Positions 11,301 to 23,004 of a stretch of DNA of 64,000 nt are shown piece after piece. This DNA comes from Ctenosaura bakeri. Lineage: Eukaryota; Chordata; Lepidosauria; Squamata; Iguanidae. The stretch spans positions 124,001 to 188,000 of the forward strand of contig CAOLHI010000957.1 of NCBI GenBank assembly GCA_948474755.1. The letters are read 5' to 3'. The position numbers and the translations under genes are program-made. Every line of letters starts with the position of its first letter. Within the stretch, counting starts at the first letter, position 1. The notes below the pieces were generated by a model, which was given only the letters and a program-made list of their open reading frames with translations, did no database searches and was not told where the DNA came from.

Positions 11301-14300
11301 TTATAGTTTTATGGTCTTTAAAATATTAGGATATTTCCTTACAGTGATATTTAGCATTAAGATGCTCAGATGTGGAGCTAATGACCAGTCCTGATCCTGA
11401 GTCCTTTAGCAGTATAGCTAGACATACAACAAAGCAGATGTGTTCCTGACATTACATCTTTAACAGAAAATATTGCATCAGAGGCAAAACCACATAGAAA
11501 GAACAGACATAAGCTCCTACACCACACACACACACACTCAAAGAAAGAAAGAAAGAAGAAAAAAAGGTGCAGTTCAACATGTGCCAGAAAACTTTTTATT
11601 CAAAACTAATAGCATGCACATGTAAAATGAAATTTTCAAGTTAGGTACACCTTTCATAAGTAAACAAAAATATTTTGACCCTGCTAGAGACCACTTGAAG
11701 GCTTCTTCTAAAATGCATGCTGAGATGTTTTCTTTCACCAGCCTTCATCATTATCGTCGTCGTCGTCATCATCATTATTATTACTATTTTCATTTCGGTG
11801 GCCAAACTTATAGCTCTAGGCTGTTTTAACATGCTGGAGTAGCTGGTGAGGCAGACTTGTATGCTCTCTCTTTTTCTCTCTCTTTTGCTGTTCCTTTATG
11901 CTAAGTGAGGAATTTGGGAGGTATACGTGGCATATGTGGCTGCAATAGGATTAACTAGATGAAAACCCCAGTCTTTTCCAATTCAAGCTTTGTTTATTGT
12001 ATTATTTACTGCAGACATACTGATGAAGCCTACCATCACAAGTCTGTGTATCTCTGTCTGGTTCTCCAGCCCTCCTTTACCATCTTCCCAGTGTCAGTGC
12101 TCCTAAAAATCTTCCAGCCATCCAGAGGATCAGGAGAAAAAAAGGGGGGTGGGTAGGGGTTAAAAAGTTGTGGAAAAAGGACTCATATGGTCTGTGTTAA
12201 AGGAGGCAGTGTTAAAGGAGATATGTCTGTACAGTTGTTTGGCACAGTGGTGGTGGTAGAGGCTTCTTGAGAGTGCCAGACAGGACTAAAAGGCTCTTTT
12301 TCCAGGCTGGTTGGACCTGTGAGGAGGAACAGTGTTAAGATGTTAAGTATGGTGTAGATCACAAGATGTAAGTTGATACCCATTTTTTTTTTAAAAAAAA
12401 TCTGACATTGCATTGAGAAAATGATGGAAATAATTTTCATTTTAATGGGATTATTTTTGCATATAGTGGCACTAGAATCATAGAATCATAGAAATGTAGA
12501 GTTGGAAGAGACCACATGGGCCATCCAGTACAACCCCCTGCCATGCAGGAACACCCTCAAAGTACTCCCAACAGATGGCCATCTAGCCTCTGCTTAAAAA
12601 CCTCCAAAGAAGGAGACTCCACTACACTCCAAGGCAGCACATTCCACTGCCGGACAGCCCCGACTGTCAGGAAGTTCTTCCTGAGGTTCAGGTGGAATCT
12701 CCTTTCCTGCAGCTTGAATCCATTGCTCCTTGTCCTGGTCTCTGGAGCAGCAGAAAATAAGCCTTCTCCTTCCTCTACATGGCATCCCTTCAAATATTTA
12801 AACATGGCTATCATGTCCCCTCTTAACCTTCTCTTCTGCAGACTAAACATACCCAGCTCTTTAAGTCTATCCTCATAGGACATGTCTTCCAGGCCTCTCA
12901 CCATTTTGGTCGCCCTCCTCTGGACTTGCTCCAGCTTGACCATGTCCTTCTTGAATTGGGGTGCCCAGAACTGGACACAGTATTCAAGATGAGGTCTAAC
13001 CAAAGCAGAGTAGAGTGGTACCAGTACCTCCCTCAATCTAGACACCATACTCCTATTGATGCAGCTGAGAATTGCATTGGCTTTCTTGGCTGCCGCATCA
13101 CACCGCTGACTCATGTACAGCTTGTGGTCTGTTAAGACTCCTAGATCCCTTTCACACGTACTGCTATCCGGCCACATGTCCCCCATACTATATTTCTGTA
13201 TTCCATTTTTCTACCTAAGTGTAGGACCTTACACTTCTCTCTGTTGAATTTCATTTTGTTCGCCCTGGCCCAGCTCTCCAATCTATCCAGGTCATTTTGA
13301 ATTTTGATCCTGTCCTCTGGCATATTAGCAACCACTCTCAATTTGGTGTCATCTGCAGATTTGATGAGCATGCCCTCTATTCCTTCATCCAAGTCGTTGA
13401 TAAAAATATTGAACAGCACTGGGCCCAGGACAGAACCCTGTGGCACCCCACTAGTCACTTCTCTCCAGGATGAAGAGCAGCCATTCGTGATCACCCTTTG
13501 GGTTCAGTCAGTCAACCAGTTACAAATCCAACTAACAGTAGCCCCGTCCAGCCCGCATTTTACTAGCTTCCTTGCAAGAATGTCATGGGGAACTTTGTCA
13601 AAGGCCTTACTGAAATTGAGATATGCTACATCCACAGCATTCCCTTAATCTATTAAGGTAGTAACTCTATCATAAAAAATGATAAGATTACTCCGGCATG
13701 ACTTATTTTTGAGAAATCCATGTTGACTTCTCATGATTACCGCGTTGCTTTCTAAGTGATTAGAAACTGACTGCTTAATGATCTGCTCCAGGATTTTTCC
13801 GGGTGCTGATGTCAGGCTGACTGGGCGATAATTATTTGGGTCCTCTTTTTTTCCCTTCTTGAAGATGGGGACAACATTTGCTCTCTTCCAGTCTGCTGGA
13901 ACTTCTCCTGTCCTCCAAGATTTCTCAAAGATTATAGCAAGCAGTTCCGAAATGACCTCTGCCAACTCTGTTAATATCCTAGGATGCAATTCATCTGGCC
14001 CTGGAGACTTGAATTCATCCAGTGTGGCCAGGTATTCCTGTACCACCTCTGTACCTATTATGTGCCTCATTTCCCCTGCTTCCTCACCTGCTCCCCACCT
14101 AGGTAACCAGGAGTTTGGCAGAAGCAGGAGTTGTGTTGGAAAGCTCAAAAAATAAACCAGGGGAAACAGGGTACAGTGGGCAAGGTGGTCCTAAATACAT
14201 AGTTCCCTGTCATATATAAAGTGATGGACAAAAAAACCCTGGTGGCTGACATTCATTATCTACCATCTAGGAACCCATTTTCTTTGAAAACTTAAAACTT

Positions 14301-17300
14301 CAAAATCCGTGTAGCTTCAGGCAAGTCCTTTATATAGTTCTAGACTGCTATCGATATGATTTTAAAATTGGGAGAGCCGCTTCACATATATTTGCTAAAT
14401 AGTAATGAAGCATATTGAAAAGCTGGAATGTGTTCAAAGAGTGACCAAGATGATCAAAAGTCTGGAAACCAAGCCTAATGAGGAATGACTTAGGGAGCTG
14501 AGCATATTTAACCTGGAGAACAGAAGACTGAGAGGTGATATGATGGCTATCTTTAAATATCTGAAGAGATGCCATATAGGAGAATGAGCAACCTTGTTTT
14601 CTGCTGTGCCAGAGACTAGAACATGAACCAGTGGATTCAAATTACAAGAAAAGATATTCCACCTAAACATTAAGAACTTTTCTTACTGTAAGTGCTGTTC
14701 AGTAACGGAATAGACTGTTTAAGATTGTGGTGGATTTTTTTTTTTTTTTTGGAAGTCTGTTAGAAAGAGGTGGGATGGACCTCAGTTATGTATTCCTGCA
14801 TGGTAGGGGATCGTCCTAGATGGCCCTTGTGATCCCATCAACCTCTAAGATTCTGTGTTATAAAAGAGTTCTGGCTCTTCGACCTATCTAATTCCTCATA
14901 AGAATGCTGTGTTGCAGCAATCGGTATAAACCATCAGAACCACACAGCTTCCTGGTATGACTTGTGCAAACATAGAACGTGTGGAAAATACATGCTTATG
15001 AATTCCATTTGAGAAGCTTCATAGTTCCACTGACTCTTATGTGACTTCCTCCATGTGGCTGTAGTTATAGGACTCAACTCTCACTCCCTCTTTGTGTGTG
15101 TTACTGTTAGCATGCATTAACAGAACTACAGATTTTAAGATAGCTTTTCTCCAGTACTTATGCTGCTGTTTTTTTTTTAAATGGCATTGTCTTGTTTCTG
15201 ATATAAATATTGTTTTATTTTTGGTAGTGTTTATTTCAGCAGAGAAGGCCAATTTGTTCATTGGACGGCACCTTCTATACAACAGATTTGACTTCGAATT
15301 GTTAACTGAAGGAGATCTTGAAAGGGAATGTTATGAAGAACAATGTAATTTTGAGGAAGCAAGAGAATTTTTTGAAGACACTGAAAAAACAGTAATTATT
15401 TTACCTTTTTTTAACTTGTGAGAGACACATCAAAGATGAACAGTGAGGGCTGGTTTGCAAACACGTATATCATTCAGTGCACAACAGCTGATGTTGGGCA
15501 TTGTCCCTAGTAACGAAGGGATGTTGTTTCTAGGTTCACCCAGGGCAAAACTTTCTTCAGTCATGTGAACTGTTGTGCAAAGATGGAAAGCAAACTTTCT
15601 AGAACACATCAGAAATGAAGAAGAGTTCACAAACCAATCTAGATTCCTCTCCCTGCTTTAGTGCTTTACTCCTTTTCTTGGCACTGGGTTAGGATTAGCA
15701 TTTTCTATCTCAACATAGTAGATGAAGAGAGTAGAGTTGCCAATTGGGAATAACTATACTGCTGTTCACTTCACTGATAAACAAGAACAAGTATATCTTT
15801 CAAGCACCCATTCACTGTGGCTTTAACAAAGTCAAAATGTCTGCACAACAGAATTGCTATCTTGAAAAAAGATGTCTGAATGTGGAGGACAATAACTTCG
15901 TGCATATGGATGAAGATGTATTAAATGAAAATTATCTAGAACAACCTTAAAACAGAGTATGCTGGAAGGTTAAATGGTTGTCGAAACCCTCACATCTTGC
16001 TCTGGTGGGTAGGATGCGGAAATCATAGCATTATCACCATTGTTCCAGTTTCAAACCATCTACAATTATAGAGAATCTATTTTAAAATATATATATACTG
16101 AAGTTTATTTATTTGGGATGATTGTGAAGATCTATAGCTTCTTGGCTGAACTTTGTGGTTCTGTTTAAATATATGGGTGCAGCATTATATGCCAAGCATG
16201 GGAACTGACAAGGGAGTATCTTTTTAAATGCAAGTGATACAAAGTTCGACCATGTAATCACAGTATACGCTAAGAGTGAGGCTCTGTGAAAACTGTTACA
16301 CCCAGCAAACATTATGTTGTCTCTTTTAAAAACAATGTATGTATTTTGATGCTTGCAAAAAAGAAAAATTAATCAATATTGTCATGAATGCCAATTTTAA
16401 CCTCTTTAGCCAAATTCTAACCACAATTAATCACATCCAACTCTTGCAATTTCAGGGAAGATAAATTCTTAAGTATGTGGGGAGTGGGGGTGAGTTTTTT
16501 GTGCACCTATAACACTTCTCAAGCATATTATTTTTATGTATTGTCTTAGAAAACTTTTTGGAATGAATATACAAGGAGAGGCCCTGGCTCAAAGACAGGT
16601 AAGACACAAATCACAATAGCTCTCACCTGTGTTTTTACTTTTTACCTTACATAGACTAATGTTTTTTATTTACAGTCCTTTAATCAGAATTTGATGCTGT
16701 ACATGAAAGCATCCTGTTCAACACCTTTTTTCCCTAAGGAAAGGCAAGTTGTTTGCTCCTGTTGCACGACAGAAACTTTATTTCAAAACATTTAAAGCAA
16801 TGCTAGGTGATCTAGGATCCTTCATATTGTTTTCACTACGGTTTCCATTATCCCTCACCATTAGCTATGCTAGCTAGGATTGCTGAGAACTGTAGTCTAG
16901 GAACCTCTGTTGCCCCTCCTTGCCTTAATAGATTTGGAGGGACATAAAAGATCTAGCAGTCTGATTAAATGAATTTAGATCATAGATGCCACATGCTGTT
17001 TCTCAGATGGCAACACAATAGAGTTGGAGAGTCCCACAGAGAGAGTACCAAATCACAGTGTTTTGCACCACCTTTCCTAGCCTAACATGTCTCAATGTGT
17101 ATGATTCAATGTGCAAAACACTATGATTGAGTACCTTCTCTTTTCATTGCTCTGTTGCAGGCATGGGAAAGAATGTACTCATAAGCTGGTAATTTTAGAT
17201 AAATCATTCCTTGTCCTTTCTTTTACAGCATGTAGCTTGGCTTGGTCACATCAGAGGTGTGGAATGCATGGCTTTCCAACACCTTTCAGTTATACCAAAC

Positions 17301-20300
17301 ATAGCCAGGGGTGAGGAACAATGAGAATTGCAATCCAAAACATCCAAAAAGCTACATGTTCCTAATTTTCCTAATGTTCCTAACCTATTTGTTTTGTTGG
17401 TGTGTGGAATACACTGCAGTAGAATATTTGTGCCAGCCACCCAGAACTCCAATTATGTAGATTAATTTTTATGAGTTAATGTGATGAGATCTTGCCTTGT
17501 TCATTTCTCATCAACTTGTTGTTCAGTGCACTCTATGGATGCACTCCAAGAAGCTCTGTTCAGTAAAGACTGGGTCTCAGTGTGACGTGTATAATGTGTA
17601 TCTCATAATTAGAGTAGACAAGGAAAGTCAATATAAAAGAGTAGTTCCTAGAATCCATAACCATTACCCATTGAATACCTATTACGCATCTGGAAGTTGA
17701 ACTTCAAAACATCTGGAGGACCAAAATTGAAAACGACTGCTATAGAAGAACATGTTTGCATAAAGAAGTTTTATTTTTAAATCTGTGGAATAAATTAGAA
17801 ACAATTCCACATGATAACTTTAACAAACCAGATCAAGTATTAACATTTTGGGTACTACTTAGTTTAAAATGTTACCTGAAATAGATAAAGAAACAATGCA
17901 TTGTTTAAATACACATTAATTTTGACTAATTTTTACAGATGGGCAAGCAGTAGAGAAGATGGATGTTATAGGACTTTTGACTGGGCTAATTGCAATTGGA
18001 GTGCTACTGATTATAACTGGATTACTTATTTATTATCTCTGCCAGAAAAGGTGCAAACCAAGATTGACAGGGTAAGGAATTAAAATCACCATCCCTAATT
18101 TCATTGTGCACACTTTTGTCATAAAAGCTTTAGCGTCTGAAGGAACTGCTGCATTGCATTTTATGTATCTATGTATGTATGCATGTATATCCTGCATTTG
18201 CTGATCATGTCCTGATGGGATTTATAATGTATAAAGTTGTATATATGAAGTGTCCCATTCACGCTACTCGGTTATAGCACTATTATTCCACTAACTGCAT
18301 CCATTGGAACCAATACACTTTCAATAATACTGCTGTATTTTAATATTGGAAAGCTATGAAACATAATGTTTACAGAAGCAGTCCTGATATGACTTTTTGT
18401 TTCCCTTTTACAAGTAGTTTATGATTTGAAAATAATATATACAGAATTCTTCATTAGGCAAAACTAACTGCTGGAGTAGAGGACAGAAGAAAAGTAAAGA
18501 GCTAAAGCCAGTGTTATTCCTACTTTAGGTAGACCATTAAAATAAGCATTTAAATCAGTGTATTCTTGGTAGGGATAACATTGAATTTAGCACAAAATTA
18601 GGAATTTACAGTGATAGGAAAAAATAAATGTATGTGTATGTGCCTCAAGTCACCTGTCAACTCTGGCGACTCCACAAATTTCATAGGGTTTTCTTAGGCA
18701 AGGAATACTCAGAAGTGGTTTTGCCAGTTTCTTCCTCTGAAATATAGCCTACAGCACCTCATATTCATTGGTGGTCACTATCTAAGTACTAACCAGGGCT
18801 GACTTTCTTAGTTTCCAAGATCAGACAGGATCTGGTGCCTTAACAAATAGGGTCACTGGAAATTTGCTAAATCAGATCTGTTTAGCTCAGTATTCTTTCT
18901 GTGCTGACTGGTGTTAAATTTCCAGGGTTTCAGATGGGGTCTTAGCTTTACCTGTTGATGCATGGATTGAACCTGGGACAGATGTAAAACCTGTCTAAAA
19001 CTGAATTGTGGCTATAATGGTGAAGGTTATAACACATGCTGTCCTTTCAAATTGCTAATTTATGCCTGGATGACACAATTATAAACTTGTTTCTGTGACA
19101 GTGTTGCACCCAAAATACTTGTGGCTTGATATCTTTGGTGGCCTAGGAAAGCATGACACAGCTTCAAAACCTGATCCCTGGATAATGGGCAACAGCATTC
19201 AGTACCTACCACAGGCAATTCTTTACTTAAATGGGAACGTTAAGAATACTTTTAGGTGAAATGCTCCAAATTAACCACAATTAACCAAGCAGACCTTAAA
19301 ACTATTTTACTGAGTATCCACAGAATACCTTCCCCTCCATGTCTCTGAAATACTTTGAAAGATAACTTTCTCAGTCATTCAATTTGTGGAGGGGGTCTCA
19401 TCCAACTAGCACACACTGTTTTCACAAAAAGAATTGAAGTGTAGATAACTTTGCTACATTTTCCTCACTTAGATGAGTGTTTGAGTACTCTTCATTCTCT
19501 TGTGCAGGAGTGGGTGTCACCTGGGCTTCTCCTAAATAGCATTTCCTAGCTACTGGAACCTAGCATTTCAGTTAGGGCTTTTCAAACAAAAGAGGAGGAT
19601 TATATTGACTGGCTTGAACCCAAAGGATGCTCTCCAATGGCTTCTCTTCATCCTGGAGAGAAATGACTAGTGGAGTGCCCTAGGTTTCTGTCCTTGGCCC
19701 AGTGCTATTCAACATCCTCATCAATGACTTGGATAAAGGAATAGAGGGCATGCTGATCAAATTTGCAGATGACACCAAATTGAGAGGGGTTGCGAATATC
19801 CCAGAGGACAGGCTCAAAATTCAAAATTACCTTAACAGATTGGAGATGGGCCAGAGCTAACAAAATGAATTTAAACAGAGAGAAATGTAAGGTTCTGCAC
19901 TTAGGCAGAAAAAATGAAATGCACAAATATAGGATGGGGGACATGTGGCTGGATAGCAGTATGTGTGAAAGGGATCTAGGAGTCTTGGGGGACCACAAAC
20001 TGAACATGAGTCAGCAGTGTGATGCGGCAGCCGAGAAAGCCAATGTGATTCTTGGTTGCAGCAATAGGAGTATGGTCTCTACATCAAGGGAAGTAATAGT
20101 ACCACTCTATTCTGCTTTGGTTAGACCTCATCTGGAGTATTGTGTCCAGTTCTGGGCCCATCATTTCAAGAAGGATATTGACAAGCTGGAACATGTCCAG
20201 AGGAAAGTGTCTAAAATGGTGAAGGTTCTGGAAGCCATGTCCTATGAGGAGTGGCTTAGGGAGCTGGGTATGTTTAGTCTGCAGAAGAGAAGGTTAAGAG

Positions 20301-21949
20301 GGGAATGTGATAGCCATGTTTAACTATTTGAAAGGATATCATATTGAGGAGGGAGCAGGCCTGTTTTCTGCTGCTCCAGAGACTAGGACAAGGAGCAATA
20401 GATTCAAACTACGGGAAAAGAGATTCCACCTAAACCTCAGGAAGAACTTCCTGGTGGTCAGAGCTGTTTGGCAGTGGAATAGGCTGCCTTGGAGTATGGT
20501 GGAGTCTCTTTCTTTGGAGGTTTTTAAGCAGAGACTGGATGGCCATCTGCTGGAAGTGCTCTGATACGTGTTCCTGCATGGCAGGGGGTTGGACTGGATG
20601 GCCCCTGTGATCTCTTCCAACTCCATGGTTCTATGTTCATGTGGACAAGGAAAAATAAATAAAAAGACAATCCATACTGTGGGAGGGAGAGTGTTCAATA
20701 GAAACCCTTTCTTGTGTGGAGGACAAAAGATAAGGCTTGTGCCCAGGTAGTATAACTGTTAACAGACTGTTGAGGTATAGGAAGCTGACTATATTAGCAA
20801 TTGATGCCTGCATCACTACACATGGCCCAGGTGCATTTTGTAAAGGCTCCCATTTCCTGCAATCTATACTGGTATCATTATACCTTTCCATTTAATAATT
20901 ATTTTTTGAAGTCTGCATGTTCCTCCTGTCTTAGGCTGATCTGTATGTCTCAGGATGCTGAAAACTGCTCACTTATAAATTCCTAAACTGTTTGGAACAA
21001 GAAATCTGAAAGACTGCCTCCTCCTATGTGAACCTACCCATAGTTTTAAGATCTTCCTAGAAAGCTGTTTCTTCTAAATTTGGGAGAGGCCTTCTCTGTG
21101 ACAGTATCCTGCCTGTGGAACTTTCTTCCTAAGGGAGTTTAGACAAGCCCTTCTTTGTTCAATTTAATGTGGATTGTTGAAAAAAAACCATGCAGAACAA
21201 AAAAAGTATTTTAAATGTATTCACTCTGTTCTAGGATTCCCACTTTCTACTAATGATGTTGCATTATTCTGTATTAACTTTTCCCCATTGTTTTAAAAAC
21301 TATTTTAAAACAATGTAGAAATTTTTTACAAAGTTTTAATTTTAAGTCACCTTGGGGGTGCTAGATGAGCCAAAAGGCAATTCCATAAATAAATAAAAAT
21401 TAAATTCAAAAGAGACTATCCTAGAACAAGATATCCCCGCTAGATATCCCTTCTGTTCTGTGGGAATCAATATGTTTCTGTCTTGGGTAAGAAAAATAAA
21501 TAAATCCCTACCTAATGAAAGAATACACTCTTTCTTAAGAGCCAGGTGCCTTAAGAAAGACACAGGCAGCCAGATGTTAGAAAGACACAGGTGGCCAGAT
21601 GTTTTGAGGCTCTTGTCTAGAAGAAAACTTTGGTTTGACTATTCATGCTTGGCTCACCGCAGCTTTAAAAGGCTACCTAACAGTTGCTTTAAAAATAATG
21701 TGATTTCATCAAAATTATACCTTTTTTAGGCACGCAAGCTGCAGGAGGCACAACTCTGCCATCATCTTTCAAAGACATGAAGAATTTCCCTTAACTTCTC
21801 TTTCCCCACATTCAGAACAGATAGGACTGCCAACTTATGAAGAAGCAGTGGCACTAAGAGGCAATTGCGATGCTCCACCCCCACCATATCCAGGACCTCC
21901 AGGAAGTTTTAAAATGTTCAAGAAATCTTTCTCACTTCCTGGTCCTTAA
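8280..21949 (+). CDS. PRRG4: PRRG4, proline-rich Gla protein 4 (transmembrane Gla protein), five coding exons
   Basis: The spliced coding sequence joins 8280-8382, 15240-15391, 16550-16598, 17939-18071 and 21730-21949. It totals 657 nt, giving 218 residues and a stop; I recall the human protein as about 226. Domain order: signal peptide (about 1-17), propeptide, Gla domain (about 46-92) with the ERECYEE core and the C65/C70 pair, a short extracellular stalk, one membrane helix (about 111-135), and a cytoplasmic tail with LPTY (179-182) and PPPPY (195-199). In this family vitamin-K-dependent carboxylation of the Gla glutamates gives calcium and membrane binding, and the PPxY motif recruits WW-domain proteins such as Nedd4-type ligases or YAP. 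All introns have GT-AG ends and the phases agree (1, 0, 1, 2). QSER1 lies downstream in the same orientation, as in human, which supports PRRG4 over PRRG1, 2 or 3. Confidence 0.95.
8383..11570 (+). other. PRRG4 intron 2, first part
   Basis: Ordinary AT-rich intron. No exon-like frame with splice sites and no repeat that I can name. Confidence 0.45.
11575..12160 (-). repeat. Unclassified interspersed repeat, copy A (minus strand)
   Basis: Its reverse complement matches the copies at 23005 and 25665 in order: TGGCTGGAAG-like start, TACAATAAACAAAGCTTGAA, CAGCTACTCCAGCATGTTAA, then AAGAAGCCTTCAAGTGGTCT. It includes a CA/AAAG microsatellite (11524-11556) and an ATC/GTC triplet run (11752-11785). 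An AATAAA-type hexamer just before GCTTG is LTR-like, but the class is not established. Confidence 0.5.
12473..14155 (-). mobile_element. CR1 LINE, 5'-truncated, minus strand
   Basis: The 3' end carries the CR1 signature octamer repeats (ATTCTA/ATGATTCTA on the minus strand) at 12473-12495. Broken reverse-transcriptase frames lie at 14148-13645 (fragment with [10 protein letters not shown] and [10 protein letters not shown]), 13494-13141 ([13 protein letters not shown] and an ADDTKL core) and 13186-12557 ([34 protein letters not shown]). At least two frame breaks make it inactive. It lies in PRRG4 intron 2. Confidence 0.93.
14390..14870 (+). mobile_element. CR1 LINE 3' fragment, plus strand
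   Basis: It covers the last part of the reverse transcriptase and the 3' UTR: GAAAAGCTGGAATGTGTTCA, GCATATTTAACCTGGAGAAC and GATCCCATCAACCTCTAAGA. It is more diverged than the 12473 copy and contains a T16 run near 14729-14750. Confidence 0.8.
15240..15391 (+). CDS. PRRG4: PRRG4 coding exon 2 (propeptide and Gla domain)
   Basis: The exon encodes residues 35-85. It holds the [11 protein letters not shown] propeptide/Gla junction and the Gla core [20 protein letters not shown], with about a dozen glutamates that could be carboxylated and the C65-C70 disulfide pair typical of Gla domains. The donor is ACA|GTAATT at 15392, phase 0. The acceptor is a tandem CAG-CAG, so the exon could also begin at 15243 with loss of one alanine. 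The upstream in-frame sequence (an ATG at 15092) is intronic and is not the start. Confidence 0.95.
16550..16598 (+). CDS. PRRG4: PRRG4 coding exon 3 (end of Gla domain, 49 nt)
   Basis: This small exon lies between TTGTCTTAG and AG|GTAAGA. It encodes [16 protein letters not shown] (residues 86-101). The aromatic FWxxY helix is the conserved C-terminal end of Gla domains. It enters in phase 0 and leaves in phase 1, which fits both neighbouring exons. It is too short to be found by ORF length alone. Confidence 0.9.
16599..17938 (+). other. PRRG4 intron between coding exons 3 and 4
   Basis: It contains weak MITE-like fragments (about 16855-16935 and 17268-17345, with ATTGCTGAGAACTGTAGTC-type sequence). 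Otherwise nothing was recognised. Confidence 0.4.
17939..18071 (+). CDS. PRRG4: PRRG4 coding exon 4 (stalk and transmembrane helix)
   Basis: The exon reads [14 protein letters not shown], then a hydrophobic stretch rich in Ile and Leu ending YYLC, then the basic stop-transfer segment QKRCKPRLT. This is a single-pass membrane helix (residues about 111-135) with positive-inside charge, so the C-terminal tail is cytoplasmic. The acceptor is TTTTTACAG and the donor GG|GTAAGG at 18072; it enters in phase 1 and leaves in phase 2. The segment [11 protein letters not shown] matches the family. Confidence 0.92.
18247..18310 (+). repeat. Remnant of a palindromic MITE left arm
   Basis: CATTCACGCTACTCGGTTAT and then AGCACTATTATTCCAC match the left arm of the family at 4539-7622. 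The right arm is absent. Confidence 0.5.
18631..18845 (-). mobile_element. 5S rRNA-derived SINE, minus strand
   Basis: The complement has the 5S-like head (CAGATCCTGTCTGATCTTGG, then a TACTTAGATAGTG stretch) near 18780-18840. The tail is near 18636 (TATGTGCCTCAAGTCA on the plus strand). It is the same family as 1855-2079, inserted in the opposite direction. Confidence 0.75.
19600..20638 (+). mobile_element. CR1 LINE, 5'-truncated, plus strand
   Basis: It starts at GACTGGCTTGAACCCAAAGG and runs through the catalytic FADDTKL motif (near 19755-19780), the conserved block [20 protein letters not shown], and the 3' end CTTCCAACTCCATGGTTCTA. The frame breaks near 19850 and 20310. It lies in the last PRRG4 intron. 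Confidence 0.92.
20640..21729 (+). other. PRRG4 last intron, 3' part
   Basis: AT-rich, with a short local repeat of CTTAAGAAAGACACAGG / GTTAGAAAGACACAGG near 21548-21596. It ends in CTTTTTTAG. No gene or named repeat was seen. Confidence 0.4.
21730..21949 (+). CDS. PRRG4: PRRG4 coding exon 5 (cytoplasmic proline-rich tail, stop)
   Basis: The terminal coding exon follows CTTTTTTAG. It encodes residues 146 (in part) to 218 and ends at TAA 21947-21949. The visible motifs are [28 protein letters not shown] (a PPxY WW-domain ligand) and the C-terminal [12 protein letters not shown]. Order and spacing are those of PRRG4 tails. The exon is in frame with the phase-2 intron before it. Confidence 0.93.
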
Positions 21950-22365
21950 TTAAAAAGCATGGCTTGTGGAATGGTTGAGAATTACTCCTGACTAAAAGAA
22001 GATGTATTGCTGAAATGCTGCAGCATTGTGTTCACTTCAGGAGCCTTTCACAGTATGAAAGGGATATAGCTCTTCAGCATGCCTAAGAGGAAGTGAAGTG
22101 TGTCAGGTGAACAAGGAAACCATCCTTCTGCAATGTTCTGATGGATAAGGATGAAAGACTCCTTTTGTTATGCTTCTCTTTAGGTGCTAAGAACTGTATT
22201 GAACTTGGCTCCTATGCATTTTGAGCCACTCACTGATTTGATATGCCACTTTTCCTGTCTCTCAGGAATTGCAAAATTTCATCTTCAGTTTTGAAAATGC
22301 GTTTGTGGACTGGTGTTTTTAATTATCACTTCTAATCAATAATAAAATAGGGATAGCTGGAGGGA
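21950..22365 (+). terminator. PRRG4: PRRG4 3' UTR with candidate poly(A) signal
   Basis: About 390 nt after the stop codon lies AATAAA (22341-22346, within AATAATAAAATAG). It is the first canonical hexamer downstream of the stop. The intervening sequence shows no repeat that I recognise. A longer 3' UTR using a later signal cannot be excluded. Confidence 0.55.
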
Positions 22366-23000
22366 ACAAGAGCAAAATCCTTGCTCTTGACTATTTTCAG
22401 ACACAAAGGAAGAAATTGCAACTTGTTAACATTTCAGTTCTCAAACTACTCTGAAAAACTTTTAATCTACATTTCTTATGTTAGCTGTTTATATCTTTTC
22501 CACTTTAATGGTCCACCAGAAAAAAGCTCTAAAACTGTGACCTTTAAGCCATTACACTTTCTTTTCTATTGTTTCTCAGTACACATTAAATTAATCTCTG
22601 GGATGAGACATGTTTATTGCCTTTTATGTTTGTGAGTAAGAAGTGCTTTATCAGACCAAAGAACCATTTAGTTTAATACTCTGTCTCAAGCAATAGCTGG
22701 TCAGAGAAGCTGTTAAGAAGAGCAGGAAGGGAAAAACTTCTGTCAAGATCAGCTTAGTAAAATCCTGTGCAACAAATCAAATTTAGTCTGAAAATTGAAG
22801 ATGAATGGGAGTTGGTAGTGGTCTGATTACAAATACATATAAAAATATTCGTGCCAAATATACAATTTAAATTATTTAAGTCTGAACATTCCCTATGAAA
22901 TTTAGTATAATCCTAATCAAAAACTCAGCATAATCCTAACCAAGTGAAATCAATATGGAATTTTTTGTTGACTCCAAGCATGCTAGCTAGAATCATTGTA
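22366..23000. other. PRRG4-QSER1 spacer, first part
   Basis: Nothing recognised; AT-rich, unique-looking sequence. Confidence 0.4.
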
Positions 23001-23004
23001 TAAG

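Noticed and set aside
12557..13186. 209-codon minus-strand protein
   Set aside because: It is the C-terminal part of a CR1 reverse transcriptase, not a host gene; listed as part of the CR1 element.
15092..15421. ORF starting at Met 15092 as the PRRG4 N-terminus
   Set aside because: The sequence before 15240 is intron ending in TTTATTTCAG. The real signal-peptide exon is at 8280-8382, with matching phase.
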